A DNA stretch of 64,000 bases from Saururus chinensis. Taxonomy: Eukaryota; Streptophyta; Magnoliopsida; Piperales; Saururaceae. The DNA is taken from NCBI GenBank assembly GCA_035235625.1, contig CP141140.1, forward strand, positions 66,294,782-66,358,781, in the 5' to 3' direction. The notes beneath the pieces were generated by a model that was not told the origin of the DNA, searched no databases, and worked only from the letters and a program-made list of their open reading frames with translations. Every line of letters starts with the position of its first letter. The stretch's first letter is position 1. Made by a program: the position numbers and the translations under genes. Of the stretch, positions 32,761 to 47,200 are shown piece by piece.

Positions 32761-33690
32761 GACATTTTTTATTTAGCCTGGTAAATACAAGTCAATTGAA
32801 TCAAATTTTATGAAAATTTCATCCTCAAGGAAGTCTTCGAATATTAAAAGACACATACTACAAAAATTGAATGAATGCATTGCATATATGAATAAAAATT
32901 ATGATTTACATCTCTATCTTGTTACCAATTTTGTTCATTTCAAATATTTCTTACACTTATTTTTTTTTGTCAGAAGATTCTATAAGGATTAACTTTGCAT
33001 TCCAATAATCAATCTATCTTTGACAATTGCTTTATGGACAATTAAGTGTAGATTATGACATAAAGAAAATGTTCATCCGTAAGATAATTCTAAAGACACA
33101 TGAGAAGTGTTGAATGTTAAGAGAGTGAGTTTTATATAACATAACTATAGGTAATATCATTCAATGAGAATTCAGACATGTGGTATCTATTGCGCTCCAA
33201 ATGTTACATTTACTAATGTTCCCTGTAGTAATTGCAACATTTCATCATAAAAGTAACTCAGAGCAATTTATAGCTATTAGTGTTTTTCTTAATTTCACAG
33301 CTTGTTAAGACTTTGTTTTTTGTAGTTTTTTCTTCTATCTTTATGGCAACATATGAGCTACATTGTTCAACAAAAAAAAGTGAGAAAGTCATTGGACAAC
33401 ATCCAAAAACTTATTACCATTTTGTTCTATTATTTTTAAAAAATTAAGAAATCTCAACAATTTGCTATTTTGGGATACAAAAGCATCACAAATGAAATGT
33501 TTTGGAAGAAGTTTATGTTCACCATGAAAGTGCAAGAGTTCGATCAGACAATTTAAAGTATTCTCCTCATAATATCCCTAATAAGAGTGATGCATAGATT
33601 TGTAAAATAAAAAAGGGTAAAGATCCCCCACGCATAAGGCTTCATCCACTTCGAACTTGGTTTCTACATATAAATATATGAAGATCTTGG
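32761..33690. other. AT-rich spacer after the helicase relic
   Basis: No gene recognised. A 60-codon frame at 32810-32992 follows the helicase closely and could be a further relic of the same element, but it matches nothing I can name. Confidence 0.35.
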
Positions 33691-34396
33691 TGTAAGAACA
33701 TATGTGGTCATATAAAGTGTATTAATCTATTTCGGTGATAAAAATAATATCATTGATGTGTAATTTTGATTTAAAGTACTGTTAAAGATCACATGATAAA
33801 GATGAAGTAGAAGAGAAAACTTGAAAGGTATTTTTGACAAGTATGCACACACACATCATACCCACACACTTAAGAGTTATGAGAACTTTAGTTTATTGTG
33901 TGAAAGAGTGTTGGCGACAATTGGTCGAAAAGAGTGTCTTTGTTCATAAGTGATCAATCGCTAAGAAATGTTCGATCGATTAGCCTTGAATAATTTTTAC
34001 AAGGCTCTCTAGAACATTGAACGATATATTGTCATATATTGATATTAATTGGTAATTGGATCGTATGATTCCAAAATAGAAAACAATCGATCGTTTACAA
34101 GTTTGTGTTAAAAAAATATAGAACTCCTTAATTGACTTAGGGGTATGTAAAAAGGGGTTAAAATTGTGGGAAAGAGAGAGATGAATTGGAACCTAGAGAA
34201 AAATATGTGAAACTTCTCTAATGAATCCAAGAGTGAAATAGCTTTCTTGATCATAGAACTCTGAGACAAAAACCAAAAGAGTTATTTGAGTTGAGAGTGA
34301 GAGCACATACACTTGAAGGACAAAGGGTTTTGCTTGAAGAGTTGTTGAGAAAATTGAAGGAGAAGATCATTCATGGTAAAGGAGTTGCAATGAATA
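33691..34396 (+). mobile_element. Copia-like LTR, left part (interrupted)
   Basis: It starts TGTAAGAACATATG, the same as the LTR at 63071 that follows a purine tract. It also shares a block (GATCACATGATAAAGATGAAG type) with 54590. No purine tract precedes it, as expected for a 5' LTR. It is cut at 34391/34397 by the family C complex. Sequence after 53718 continues it and holds GGTTTTTCCC and GGTTTCCACATAAA, words typical of the 3' part of plant Copia LTRs. Confidence 0.5.
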
Positions 34397-35380
34397 TGTC
34401 ACGACCTAGATTTTTAAAACCCTTTTTAAATAAAGGGCACACAATAAATCATGATAATTTTTTTCTTTAAATTAAATCAAATTAATCGACTAAATACCGA
34501 GGTCATGATAATAGGGGTTCACAAATATGAATATCAAAATATATGATATTATTACATGTGTCAAAATTCCATAAATAGTAGGTTAACCCTCTAAGTACAA
34601 GTCTATCATCTGTCCGAAAATAAATAACCAAGTACAGTTTGCTCTCATGCTAGTAATTATAATTACTCTAACAAAATTGCAGAAGTAAGAAACTAGATCC
34701 CACTAGTGCAATGCCATCTTCAAATGCTCATCGACGTCCTATTCTCGCAACGTCCCCATCTAAATAACCTGCAACCAAACAAGACCAAACAACAACAAAA
34801 CACCTTCTCCCCTAGGAGGATCATTTTAAAAAAATAAAAATATTAATTAATATTTTTTCGATTGGGCCAACATCACCTGATGTTTGTTGTCTATGTACTC
34901 ATCAGACAACATCTTCAATGTTTCCAACAAGATCGGATCCGAATATAGTTTTACCTAAAAACTACACTATCCTAAGAAGCATAACATCACACGTGCAATG
35001 CTTAAGTATTTTCAACCAACTTATATTTTTTACAAGCCCCTTAATTGCTCCACTTGTTCTAATTAAACAAGTAATAATAAACAATCTTATTAATTATCTC
35101 TCGAACCGTTGTTCGATAATTAATATCCCCATCTAATCCCACAAACAAACACATTAGATGTCAACTGAAGTGACAAATGACACACTCACCATAGACCACC
35201 CTCAAAGGTAAATCGATGATGAAACCCTGGAATCCACCAAGAAGTACCATCACCCATCCTAGCCCATAAAGGACTTGATAGGAGTGGAAGGGCATGACCC
35301 ACAACTGCACTTGATTAGAAGTGGTGGGATAAGCCAACCAAGCAGGATGCCAGCTAATCCAAATGCGTGTACACTAAATG
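34397..35380 (+). mobile_element. Outer family C LTR-like unit, 5' part
   Basis: It matches C2 (44204 onward) from the first base through the GGGCCAACATCACC phrase at 34864 and the later phrases up to about 35130. It is interrupted at about position 984, where B1 begins. Confidence 0.7.
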
Positions 35381-35941
35381 TGTCACACTCTGGCACTACC
35401 CAACCCAAGTCGAACCCGGTCCAGCACACAGGGGTGACAATATTGAAAATGGTTAAAGAAATAGCGGAAGACTTATGCCCTTACCACAGATGATCTAATT
35501 AACGGAGTTACACACTACTTTGAGCAAGAGTAAATAGGTAGAACCAAAAGAGTTACTTAAACTCTAAATTAAACCACAATTCTCAAACCCACATACTAAT
35601 AATCCACAGCCAACACACTTGGCTCAAAACAAGGTCTCAAACAAAACTAAAGAACTATTCCACAAGGGTTCTAACATCATAACAAAATAATTAGAGAGAG
35701 ATACAAAATCTAGTGGCCTCCACTCCTACTCCCAAGCTCTCCCCGACCTTTCCTCATAAAGAGGAACCTGTCCGACTGCATGTCACTCCATGCAGCCCCA
35801 ATACAAAACAAGGAAAGTGGGGTGAGTATAAAAACTCAATAATTGTTTGAATACAACTATATTAATCAGAAACCTGCATGAGAAGTGTCTCTACCACACA
35901 TTTAGATCATGCATTCAACATCATATAAACCTGCATAAGAT

Positions 35942-38900
35942 GTATCTGTAACGCCCGAGATTTTTCACATATTTTCCTTAAAATTCATGGAAAATTTTTG
36001 CAATATAACGTCTATAAATCGGAGGAAAAATGACAAAACCAAAACCTGATAAAACAGTTTATAATTTAAAACACTAAACATCCATTTTCCATCTAAATAT
36101 TTTCATCATACGGTCAAACATCGTACGACCAAAGCAAATATCATTAGGCGCTACTCGAAAACACACGTACGAATAAATTGCTATGATCATAGACTTTAAA
36201 TACAAATCCCTCCTAAGCATCCCCAAGTGCAAGTCCCATAATAGTCCACAATCTAATCCAACCGAAAGTCGAGAAAAATAAACATCTTGTTTTCTCATCT
36301 CACCCAATACATCGGATCGTGGCAAAAATAAACTCGCAGTGAGTGAAGCATATACCTGAGTCTAAGGGAATCAATCCACCTCAGAAGCGTGCATCCATCT
36401 CCAGGAGCTCTCCGCACAACCTGCAAAACCTCCCGTACAATAGGGCTAAAAAGTAGGGTAATGAGTATTTTCATACTCAGTAGGAAAATACCCAATAGGG
36501 GAAACCAACACAGTGAACTCACAAAGTTCATAAATACATGCGTTCATGCAACTCAAACATGAAGCAAATAGGCATATCAATATCATGCTCATACGTATAC
36601 AAACATACCAAATGCACCATCGTGCCAAAGTCATACCAAATGCACCATCGTGCCAAAATCATACCAAAGGCACTATCGTGCCAAAATCATACCATCAGAT
36701 TAAACTTACACAAACACCTTTATTCAGGGTCTTACAAACTTACTCGTACCACCGTACGTATACTCGTACAACATACGCATACTTGTACGATCTTACTCGT
36801 ATAATTATACTCGTATGACCTTACTCATACAATCTTACTCAAAATCATACACTTACTGTCTTACTCAGAAACATACTCTCACAATCATACTCATACTCTT
36901 ACAGTCGTGCTCATACTCATACACTTACAGTCGTGCTCATACTCATACGCTTACAGTCGTACTCATAGTCATACACATATCAACGACCACTGAAGCTCAT
37001 TACAACTAATAAGCTCTAGCATCGAAATGGAAAAGAATGCCACTGGGGCAACACCTTAACCTCCGGGGAGTGACTAGAAGCCATGGACTTTTCCGAAGGT
37101 AAGGCACACCAATGCTCATGGGGCACTGGATCAAACAGGTAAGAGTAGATCCATGATACTACTTACCTGAGCGCGCAAACATAAACACCCACATATAAGG
37201 GGTCATACAGTTGCCCACCATAATGGGTCTTATAGTGTCAATGCCACTCTTGGGCAGAAAACATACAGTGCCACTCTTGGGCGGAAACATACAACGCTCT
37301 CAACAGAGCATTAGACGTCTGGGCTTAATACAACACACAGACAAAGTCAAAAATGTATATCGCTCTCAACAGAGCATCAAACGTCTGGGCTTATATAGCA
37401 TGCAGACCAAATCGAAAACATACTTCGCTCTCAGCAGAGCATCAGATGTTCAGTGCTCTATACAGCACACAGACAACATCCCGCAGGATAAACACCATGG
37501 CAAAACATGAGAAATGCTCAGCCGACTCTATTGGCTAACCAAATACGGAACTTAATCCGTCGAACCCTTAGGTCTCAAACTCACAACGCTATCATTAGCT
37601 GTGCTTATAATTCAAGTTTGAATTAAGTAAATTATGCGGTACAATTATGGCACACAAACTCACAGTCCTCGACTGATCAAACTGAAGCTGAGCTCGATCA
37701 AAACCCTAGTTTGTCAAGGCAGCAGACTTCACTTACCCGTCCACATCATGGACAAAACTCATCGTACACCAAAATTCTTACGGTCTTACATACTTCGCCA
37801 TCCACCTTATGGCTAAATCATCTTACATTGACCTCATCAAATGAAGCTCCTCAGAGCCAACCCAGTTGTCACCCTCTTACTTATATCTCACTTATTATGC
37901 TTACTTTTCACTTCATAATCTGTACATTATGCTTGTACAATTATGCACACTCTTACTGTTTGACAATCGCCCAACATACGATCCAACCCAAACCGATCCA
38001 TTCTAATCCTTGCTTGTCATACTCTTATCCTTTGACATCTGTCATATGCTTACACATCCATATCCAAATCCAGACAAAGCCTCTGTCACCTCTTACTGTC
38101 CATCACCCATACCTCTGCCCACATTCACTTATAGATATCCATAGCACAGTCAAATAGTCATCATACATATGTATGTCTATCATACATATGTATAACATAC
38201 ACATACGGTCATCCATACGCAACTTACAAACATGCTCACTAGTCATCACTAGTGCATACATACATATTTATACATCAAACATACACGCTAGCCATCACTA
38301 GCACATGCATACATACGTCAAACATACATGCTAGTCATCACTAGCACATGCATACATACGTCAAACATATACGCTAGCCATCACTAGCACATGCATAATC
38401 CATACATACTGCACGCTAGCCATCACTAGCACATGCATAATTCATACATACTCCAAACATGCACGCTAGCCATCACTAGCACATGCATACATACGTCAAA
38501 CATACACACTAGCCATCACTAGCACATACTCAATCAACGTATGAAACTTACCAACAAACACGCTAGCCATCACTAGCACATACATACATCCAACGTACTT
38601 ACAACCAACATGCATGTCATATGCATTTCAACATACCATATAATCATGCTTACATGCATATCATGCAATCGGATCGTTACTTAACATCCAAAGCATAGAA
38701 TCATATAATCCTAGCATGCTGCTACTCATTCAAAGCATGCTATCATGAAATTACAAGTTCAAAGCTCCCCTACCTCGTAATCATGACATTAGATGGCGAG
38801 CACACGACGGTGGCAGCGTCAGCGGCAGAGTTGGCATTAAAAACCGTTGCATGGTTGAGAGAGCTACTGTCCCGAGGATTTTAGGAAGCGCCAGAACTAT

Positions 38901-40435
38901 CACAGCCAAACAGGGTGTCAGAAGTCAATGCGGTAAAACCCGCAATCCACGGTTGCACACTCGGGCGGCCGGGAGAAAAGTCAAGCCAACCTAGGTGGCA
39001 GTGCAACCAGAAGTCGATGGTGTACTCACTGAAGGTCGGTCGGTGGCTAAGATGTACTCAGCCAGCCACAAGACGTCGAAATCGGGCGTGGACAGCACCC
39101 AACGGCGACGATATCGGTCAACAAAGGCCCACATAAGGGCGGAGAGCGTGGGGCAATGCTCAAGGACAGAGAAGAGGTGGAGGAGGGCTATGTGTCAACT
39201 CCACTCAGTGGCAAAGCCAACCGATGGTCAGGCAGCGCGAATGCGGCGCCTAAACCCAAAAGCACATGCGTGGCCACATGCACACGCAACCCAAAGGGGC
39301 GGGGGAGAGGGCTGAAAGGAGGCGAACCAAGGCTCACAAAAGCCAATAGGGCTAAGGCCCTAGCGGTGGCCAATCTAAGCGGCGACATCGCCAATCGCCA
39401 CCGACAACCAAAACCCATGGTGCGGGCGGCTGTGCATCTCGCACGGTATAGGGCAATGACAAGCGGCCCATTCTGAGCGGAACAATAATCGGGCCAAGTG
39501 GGGCTGACCCTCACTGGCACCGAGCCAGAGCAGAGCCCATAATGGCCAAATGGCCCACAGCTCGCCAATGCCAATGACCCGAGATGCACCCAAAGCGTCC
39601 AATCGGGCAGAGCAAGGCAATAGGGGCGAGGCGGGGTCAGAAACGGCAAACCCCTACCAACACCGGGTCGAAGTAGGCTGGACAACCAGAAATCCACCGG
39701 CGTCAAAATAATGCCACAGACAGTGAGATGGAGAATGTGAATAAAAACCCGACCAAAGTGCCGGTAGCTCACCACGGAGGGAAGAAAGCATGGCGGCGGC
39801 TCTAGCCAGCGCCTATGGGTTCCTAGCGGCCAACTAAACATAAGTCTAGTTGAGAGTGGCCACAAACGATGTCAAAATCGTACACCCACGGTTCAAAAAT
39901 AGGATTGAAGGAGAGAAAAACCCGAAAAAAGGTTCGGTACCTCGTGGAGGAGCGAAGAGGCCGTGGCGGCGGTCATAGCCGGTACCTACGGACTCGTGGC
40001 GGTGAGGTAAAGCACATCCTGATAAGAACCGCCGGAATCTGACGTCGGAGGAGGGAGAACGGAGTGACCGGAATCGAGCTCTGGTTCTCACAAAATGTCA
40101 CTAGACGTCGTTTCTTTTTTTTTCTGGATGTCCGTTCTGTGAAAACCGATGGGTGGAAAGATATATATAGTTAATCTTTTTAATTTTTACATCCATGTCC
40201 CTAACACACGTTCACTTACCGTTCACGCATTGTACCTCCAAAATTCACACCGTAAGTGTACAGCAAGGCCCACGGCCTGCGACTAAGCCCCACACCCGAC
40301 TCTACGGGTATAAATACGGGGTATGATATATAAATATGAATACCCCGAAGCGTCACATTTTCCTGCCGAAATTGACCTGAAAAATAGCAGGAAAATCCCA
40401 GAAAATCGTAGAAAAATCAGGGACCTTACAATATC
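35942..40435 (+). mobile_element. Family A copy 2 (A2), 4.5-kb solo-LTR-like element
   Basis: The element is 35947-40430 (4484 bp), TGTAACGCCCGAG to CAGGGACCTTACA. Flanks are GTATC (35942-35946) and ATATC (40431-40435), a 5-bp target duplication with one difference. The host B sequence reads through if it is removed. TATAAATACGGGG lies at about 40309, roughly 120 bases before the end. It is the inverse of 9803-14017. About 680 bases (38225-38912) have no counterpart in copy 1, while copy 1 has extra GC-rich sequence elsewhere. No protein is recognised. Confidence 0.85.
38235..38590. repeat. GCTAGCCATCACTAGC array in A2
   Basis: About eight units of 36-50 bp, each centred on GCTAGCCATCACTAGCACAT. 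GCTAG and CTAGC form a 5-bp inverted repeat with a 6-base loop. The array is absent from family A copy 1 and lies in the segment unique to A2. Confidence 0.88.
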
Positions 40436-40544
40436 TCTAACATACATTTCAGATCATACATTAACATTCTCATTCATCATGCATGTATATGTGTCTAACA
40501 CACATTAGTCTAACATGGAAATCCACACACAGAGAGAATAAACC

Positions 40545-40745
40545 TGCTCTTAAAGGCCGAATCCCTCGAGCAAACCCATATTAAATAGACATGCTCGTCA
40601 AGGCCAACGCATTTGAGCAACCCCTGCTCCTTAAGGCCAATGCCTTCGAGCAATCCCTGCTCCTCAAGGCCAAAGCCTTAGAGCAACCCCTGATCCTCAA
40701 GGCCAAAGCCTTCTAGCAACTCTTGCCCATCAAGCCTAAACTCCC
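40545..40745. repeat. CCTCAAGGCCAAAGCC array in B1
   Basis: About six units of 33-35 bp with the phrase GCTCCTCAAGGCCAAAGCCT and GAGCAACCC. This array is not obvious in B2. Confidence 0.85.
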
Positions 40746-40918
40746 GGAAAACACTACTTGTCAAGACCGAAGTCCCAAGCAACAATACTTGGTAAGCCGG
40801 TGCACTTGGTCAAACCAGCTAGATTCTCAGGGTCCAGATAATCTCAACAACTAATCTCATTTGCAAGACAAGTACACAACTCATTCCCACATAACTCAAT
40901 TTGACTCAACTCAACTCA

Positions 40919-43065
40919 ACTCGGGGAGTATACATGTTCCACACAGGACTTGAATCAAAAACATGTCCTTTCGAACCAACCAAGTTCCGATTAATTCACC
41001 GATCAATTAATCAAGCACACAATCTCAACCATTGTATACAATCAATTAATTCTGGTTAAACATCGATTAAACTCATTCATGAAGTCCGATACATGATGCG
41101 TGATATCATGATCCATCCGTGAGCAAAAGTCTATGTGGGTTCCAACACATGGATGTGCTCCCAATCAGTCTCCACATGCATCATAATCAAAGCATAATTA
41201 ACTACAATTTCATAGTAGATTCCCCATCCGTGTGTGTATTCATGCATAATCTAAGCACATGACCAATGCTTGACATAAACTCATAAGACCATATATGCTT
41301 GCTTAAACACATTTAAAACAATGATTCCAAACTGAAATCAAAGCGAAATCCACCATAAAGCTTAAATCCATCCATGTGAAATCGAACATTCACTCCCACA
41401 AACATGATTTTTCCACACATTAAGCTACAACATGATCACATCCATTACCCATAAACCATCCTCATTATAAGAGAACACATCTCACCATTTTCCATTTAAT
41501 ATCCATACTGGAAACATATTCTAATCATAAGAATTCCAACAATTAAAAGTTCAAGGTACTTCAATATCAACATGCATAATTATCAATATAATATAATGCC
41601 ACATGACCACACTTAAACACATTTCATAAACTTCTATCATCAATTCTACACCTCTAGTAGCCTAATTTCATCATAACACACCTCCCAAAACCATTAGAAT
41701 CATTAGATGGAGTAAAACATTGAAATGTGCATAAATTTCAAAAATAGCAAGATTGCCATGTATCTGTTCGATCGCCCTGCAAGGCTGTTTGATCGGCTAA
41801 ATTAAAAATCTGATGAAAATGACCTAGGGCATTGCCCGCTCTAGACACGATCCAAATTCTATAAGAAAAACTAGGGTGTAGGGGTGTCAGCCCCTCTGCT
41901 CGCTTTGGACAATCCACACAAGAAGTCCGAATTAACTAGAGCAGGTCTGCTTGCTCTGGATAGTCTAGGCTAGGAACGTCAAAATTAACTAGAGCAGTGT
42001 GTTCACTTTGGACATCTCTGTGGTGGAAGAGTCCGAATTAACTAGAACACGTGGTAGCTGGTGCATGGAGGCATACCACCCTTGGTACTCAGTGTCTAGG
42101 TTTGATTATGTCAAGAAATCTCAACCGCAAGTCAAGTCCATCCCTCATCTCCATATATCTCAAGTCGACTCAACTCGGGGAGTATCTATGTTCCACATAT
42201 GAACTCAAATCAAAATCATGTCCTTTCAGACCAACCAAATTCCGATTAAGCCAATGATCAATTAATCTGACATGTAATCTCACATCATTGCATACAATTG
42301 ATCACCACAACTAATCATCGATAAATACTCATTCATGAAGTCCGTTTTATAATGCATGAAATCATGATGCATACGTGAGCAAGATCTACGTGAATTCCCA
42401 CACATGGAATATACTCTCATTAGTCCCCACATGCATCATATTCTAATTATAAACAACCACGATTTCATAGAAAATACCCCACATGTGTGTGTTCATACAT
42501 TTCTAAACACATGGCCATGCTTTGATAATAGCTCATAAGGCAATCCACACATGCTTTGATAAAAATCCAATCACAATTTCCAACTGAAATCATGAGTGAA
42601 ATCTAACGTAAACCATCATTCCATTCATATAAAATCAAATGCTCAACTCTTACAATTATTCTACACATGAAGTTAGAACATGATATCACCATTCACTCAC
42701 AATTTATTCATATTATAAGATAACATATCATCTCATTGTCATACAATAACCTTGCTGAAAACATACTTAGAACATAAAAATTTCGTCACCCATATGCTCA
42801 AGATAAACAATGTTAACATGTTTAACCATTCACATGTAATTTTACAAAATACTTAAGCATGTTTCATAAAAACCAACATAAGTAGCATACCCTTCCACTA
42901 GCTTACTCTAGCTCAAAACACTCCACATAAACATTAGAAACATCACTTGGTTGCAAAAACACCGAAATGAGCATAACAAACAAATGGGCCAAATTTGTTG
43001 TGGAGTCGATCGAACGGCCTAAACAGCCTGGAAGGTTGTTTGATCGGCTGGCCTTAAAATCTGCC
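40919..43065. repeat. Large tandem duplication inside B1 (period about 1.26 kb)
   Basis: ACTCAACTCGGGGAGTATACATGTTCC at 40910 recurs in near form at 42168. The two copies then run in parallel through CATGTCCTTTC, the ATGCATCATA phrases and the GTTTGATCGGCT phrase (41790 and 43040). They are diverged by many substitutions, so the duplication is old. Confidence 0.75.
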
Positions 43066-44203
43066 AAATTTGTTAAGTGGCCAATTCATTGGCTACCAGA
43101 CCCAATTGATCGCCAACAAGGCAGATTGAGGTCTTCTTCTTCCTTTCGAAATTCAAAACTGAAACACCATTAATGGAGCTTAAAATCTCCATTTTAAGCT
43201 TTATACACCATCAAAATTAAATTAAACATTCCATAACATTAAATCAACTCATTTCAAATCAAAACCCTAAGTAATCAAGTCAAAAGATTAACTTTTTGCA
43301 AATCCACCATTAAAACCCTAAATATGAAACTCATTCAATCAAAACACATAAAAATCGAGATTTACATACATATTATGGCCGAGATGAAAACCCATTACCT
43401 CTCCACTTGATTTGAGTCGGATTTGCTTTTTAATCACCTTCAAAAACTTCCAAAAATATAATTTTTCTGTTAAAACACACTTAAACCCGATTTAGACTTG
43501 AAAATCATAAAACAAATCCTAGACCTAGAGCTTAGGAGGCACAAAATCAAAATTTTGAAGGTTAGGGTTTGAGGTAGAGGAGTAAAATAGTGATTTAATG
43601 GTTTGAAAATGGATTGAATCAATGGAGGAAGATATAATTAAGAGGATTTTAATAAAAACCCTAAAGATTAAGGATTAAGGAAATCTTACCTCTAATCACT
43701 TCCTTTTTAGGCCTAATTGGGGATTAGGCTCTAGATCACCTAGCTCAGCCCTTTTCCCAAATAAGAAAGGGTCAGCCCTTTTCCATTTATAGGAAGGAAT
43801 AGGCTAAACCTAATTAAAAATTGGGGTGAGAATAGAATTTTAAAATAAAAATAGGTATTTTAGTCATTTAAACTCTCATTAGGACCACAAAAATTCTAAA
43901 AAAAAATTTAGTGGCTTGTTTTGATGTCTAACATATTTTAACCAAAACCCCCAAATTCGACCGTGGGGCCCATAGGGGGTCCCGCCAATCCTTAATTTTT
44001 AAAAAATATATAAAAATTCCCAAAAAAATACAAATGATTTTGATTCACTTTAAACTCACAAATATAAAGCTATTTTTTTAAAACCTTTAGAAATCACCTT
44101 TATTTATGAAAATCATCAAAATTGATCAGAAGCGGCTTAAACCACGTAAAAGCAATTAAATATAAAGAATTAAAAACTATTCAAGTTGAGGGATCTTACA
44201 ATC

Positions 44204-47200
44204 ACGACCTAGATTTTTAAAAGCCTTTTTAAAATAGCATGAACGGTAAGTCACATGAATTTTTCTTTCTTTCTTAAATACAAAACAAACCTTTTGATTA
44301 AATATCTAAGTCATGATAACTGGGGGTTCACAAATACGAATATTAAATCATATAGTATTATTACACATCTCAAAACTCAATAAGAACAACTCATCTATCT
44401 AGGTACAAGTCTTTCATCTGTCTAAACATAAATAACTAAGTTGACTTTCATGCAAAAGATACACTTACGTACCGGAGTTACATAAACATAGAAACTTCAT
44501 CCTGTACGCGTCAACGTTGATCTTACTTGTCGCCTAGAGAACCTTCAACCAACGAAACCAAACAACCACAACAATAATAACAACTAAACCTCTTTGCCCT
44601 CAGGAGAAGAGCTTCCAAAGGGGCAAAAGGTTTTATCAATGTTTTTCGGATTGGGCCAACATCACCCGATGTTAGCTGTCTACGTACTCATCAAACAACA
44701 TCTCTAATGTTTCCAACAAGATCGAATCCAGATGTAGTTCTGCCTAAAACTACACTATCCTAAGAAGCATAGCATCACACATACAATGCTTAAGTATTTT
44801 CAATCAACTTACATTTTATGCAAGTCCTTTAATCGTTTCACTTGTCTAATTAAGCAAGCAATATCAAACAATGTTATTTATTATCTCACAACCCTTGTTT
44901 AATAATTAATACTATCAAATATGTATTTACTCAGAGATAACTCAACTCTGGAAGAAATTTTTAGATATAACTCTAACATTGGAGTAGATTGCTTAACAAC
45001 AACTTAACCCAAATCCCCAGGGCTCTCAATAGCCTGCTACGAATCTGGAGAAGAGGATCTCAACTGTGCTCATGGATACAGATTGACGAAAAGCACAAGC
45101 CTTCCATGATGCTCATATAACTCCCATTTTCGTAATTACAATATGGTCTTGGGAAAACCTGCATAAAACCCGCGATAGAGACTTCTTTGGCCAATACCCA
45201 ACTCTACGGAAGACCTGTGGTACAGACCTCTTTGACAAAAACCAAACTATTGTGGCAGTGAAGAAAGTGTATCACAATCTCCACCATCCCAACTCAGGGA
45301 GAAAATATTTGCTAAGACATTACTAACGTATCCATAGAAGCCTCAGGTCATTATGACCATTGACTCCCCAAGCATTCAAAACTTAAACTAGATTATTATC
45401 ATCCAATCAAGTATTTGCCTAACAACTTGGGTTCTCTTCACATCGTGAATCGGCCCAATAAATAGCTCATCCACTGAGCTATGACTCAAAAAAATATCCC
45501 AATACCACCATTGGTTCATTAACCAAAGTAAAATTCTATGTCAGGCCCTGCTCACTCCATGAACTGGTCTCAAACCCTATTGAGGATATTTTAGTCTATA
45601 TCTTGATTAGATGCTCTCCCCCCAATCAAATAACAATCAATATCTCTTGATTAGTCCTTATTAATCTCAAGTTACCGATTAACGCATCAATAATAAAAGC
45701 ATGCATCAGAATAATTAACATAAATAACATACAGTCACACAAGTGCATAAATAAATAATAAATGAGAGCCTATTTCACTCATTTGTAGGGCTAGGGCTAG
45801 CAAATTCAAGCCCGAGAGTGTAAATAAATAAAATGCATAACCCAAGTTACGTATATAATACCCTAGTGGATTTTTGTGCTGCATTGCAGACACATGTAAC
45901 ACACTGCCCTAAACCCTAAGAATTAGGGTTATTCCCCTTGTTTACCGTGACACTGTGACCTAACAAGGTCTTCGCATCACTTACTGGTCACACGCTGTCC
46001 TTTTGAAGTCATTATTATCATTCTAGGGTGCCTTAACTCATAGTTAACTAGGTTATCCACTTTGAAGAAAATAGAATATATTGCCCCTAAGGGCATTAGG
46101 ATAATTCTACCACCTAAGGTATGGTACTCTCCCTTCAGTTAGTATGGTCATCTCACTTCCCATCTATTGATCTTAGGTCATTGACCTCTCAGAAGGCACC
46201 ACTCTCAAACTGACTTGCACTTTCATTCACACGAATGTGTATTGTTCACTCAAAAGGGTATTTTGATCATTTTAATCAAGGCCTTATTAACATCTAATGG
46301 GTTAAAAATTAGGCTCAAGGGTACTACTTGATGTTGTGGACTCGGTGTAATTTTCCTGGCATGTGACAGGGTCATGAACCCCTTGAACCGACCCAAGTTT
46401 GCCTAACGGTTTACCCTAAAGGTCAAAATGGTCAATTATCTACTCACTGGGATTTTTTCTCACTATATGGTTTGGTTTATATTTAAGGTACACATTAAGC
46501 TCTTACTAAAAATTTTACTAATTTTTAAATCCACTCATAGGCCCCTGAACCGGAGCCCCTAAGTCGGGGAAGTGAGTATTATACAACCATTAAACTACTA
46601 GGGATAAAAGTGTTATTTTACATATTTTGAAAATTTTCCACTACCAAAAACATGGTCAAGACACTTGTATCCCTCACAAAGTCCACTGGTAATTTTCTAG
46701 AATTTTTTTGAATGCTTATGCCCTTTGAACCGTTCACAGGTAACTCCCCTTCTTTTTTTAAAAAAGGTTTGGGTCAAGACGGGTCGGATTACCCTACCCA
46801 AATCCGAAGATGACGACCTGTAGCGCGGGTTGTCTCTCCCATAGCTGGCTAGAGGCCTACTGGCCTCTGGCCGCGCCGCCCCTGACCGTCGTGGCAAGGT
46901 GGGGCTGGGCTTCACCGGATCGCCGTTGGGCCTAGTCCTGCATCCATCCAGTGGCCGGCTAGGGCTAGGGGCTACTCCCCCTCCCTGCGGCCTACTAGAG
47001 GCTAAGCCTTTGGCAGTGCCGCCCCTGGCCACGGAAGCAAGACGGAGGGGCTAGGCCTCATAAGATAGTCGCCTGGCGGTGATTCCGATGAAGCTAGCCT
47101 CACCGCCTCCCGCCGGCCGGGGCCCAAAGCTCCACTGCCTCTTTTTTTTGGATCCTTGCCATCTGATCAGCGTGTGACCAGCTGCCACAGCTAGACAGGG

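Larger units (their letters stand above)
35381..44203 (+). mobile_element. Family B LTR-like unit B1, with A2 inside
   Basis: It starts TGTCACACTCTGGC and ends GGGATCTTACA. It matches the B2 unit (58980-62245) in order: AACCCAAGTC-like start, CACACTTGGCTC, the CCTGCATGAGAAGTGTCTC block, AAGCCGGTGCACTTGG, TTTATAGGAA near 43790, and the end. Without A2 it is about 4.34 kb, longer than B2 because an internal stretch of about 1.26 kb is duplicated (about 40919-41815 and 42177-43065). No coding content. No clear target duplication at its ends. Confidence 0.75.
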
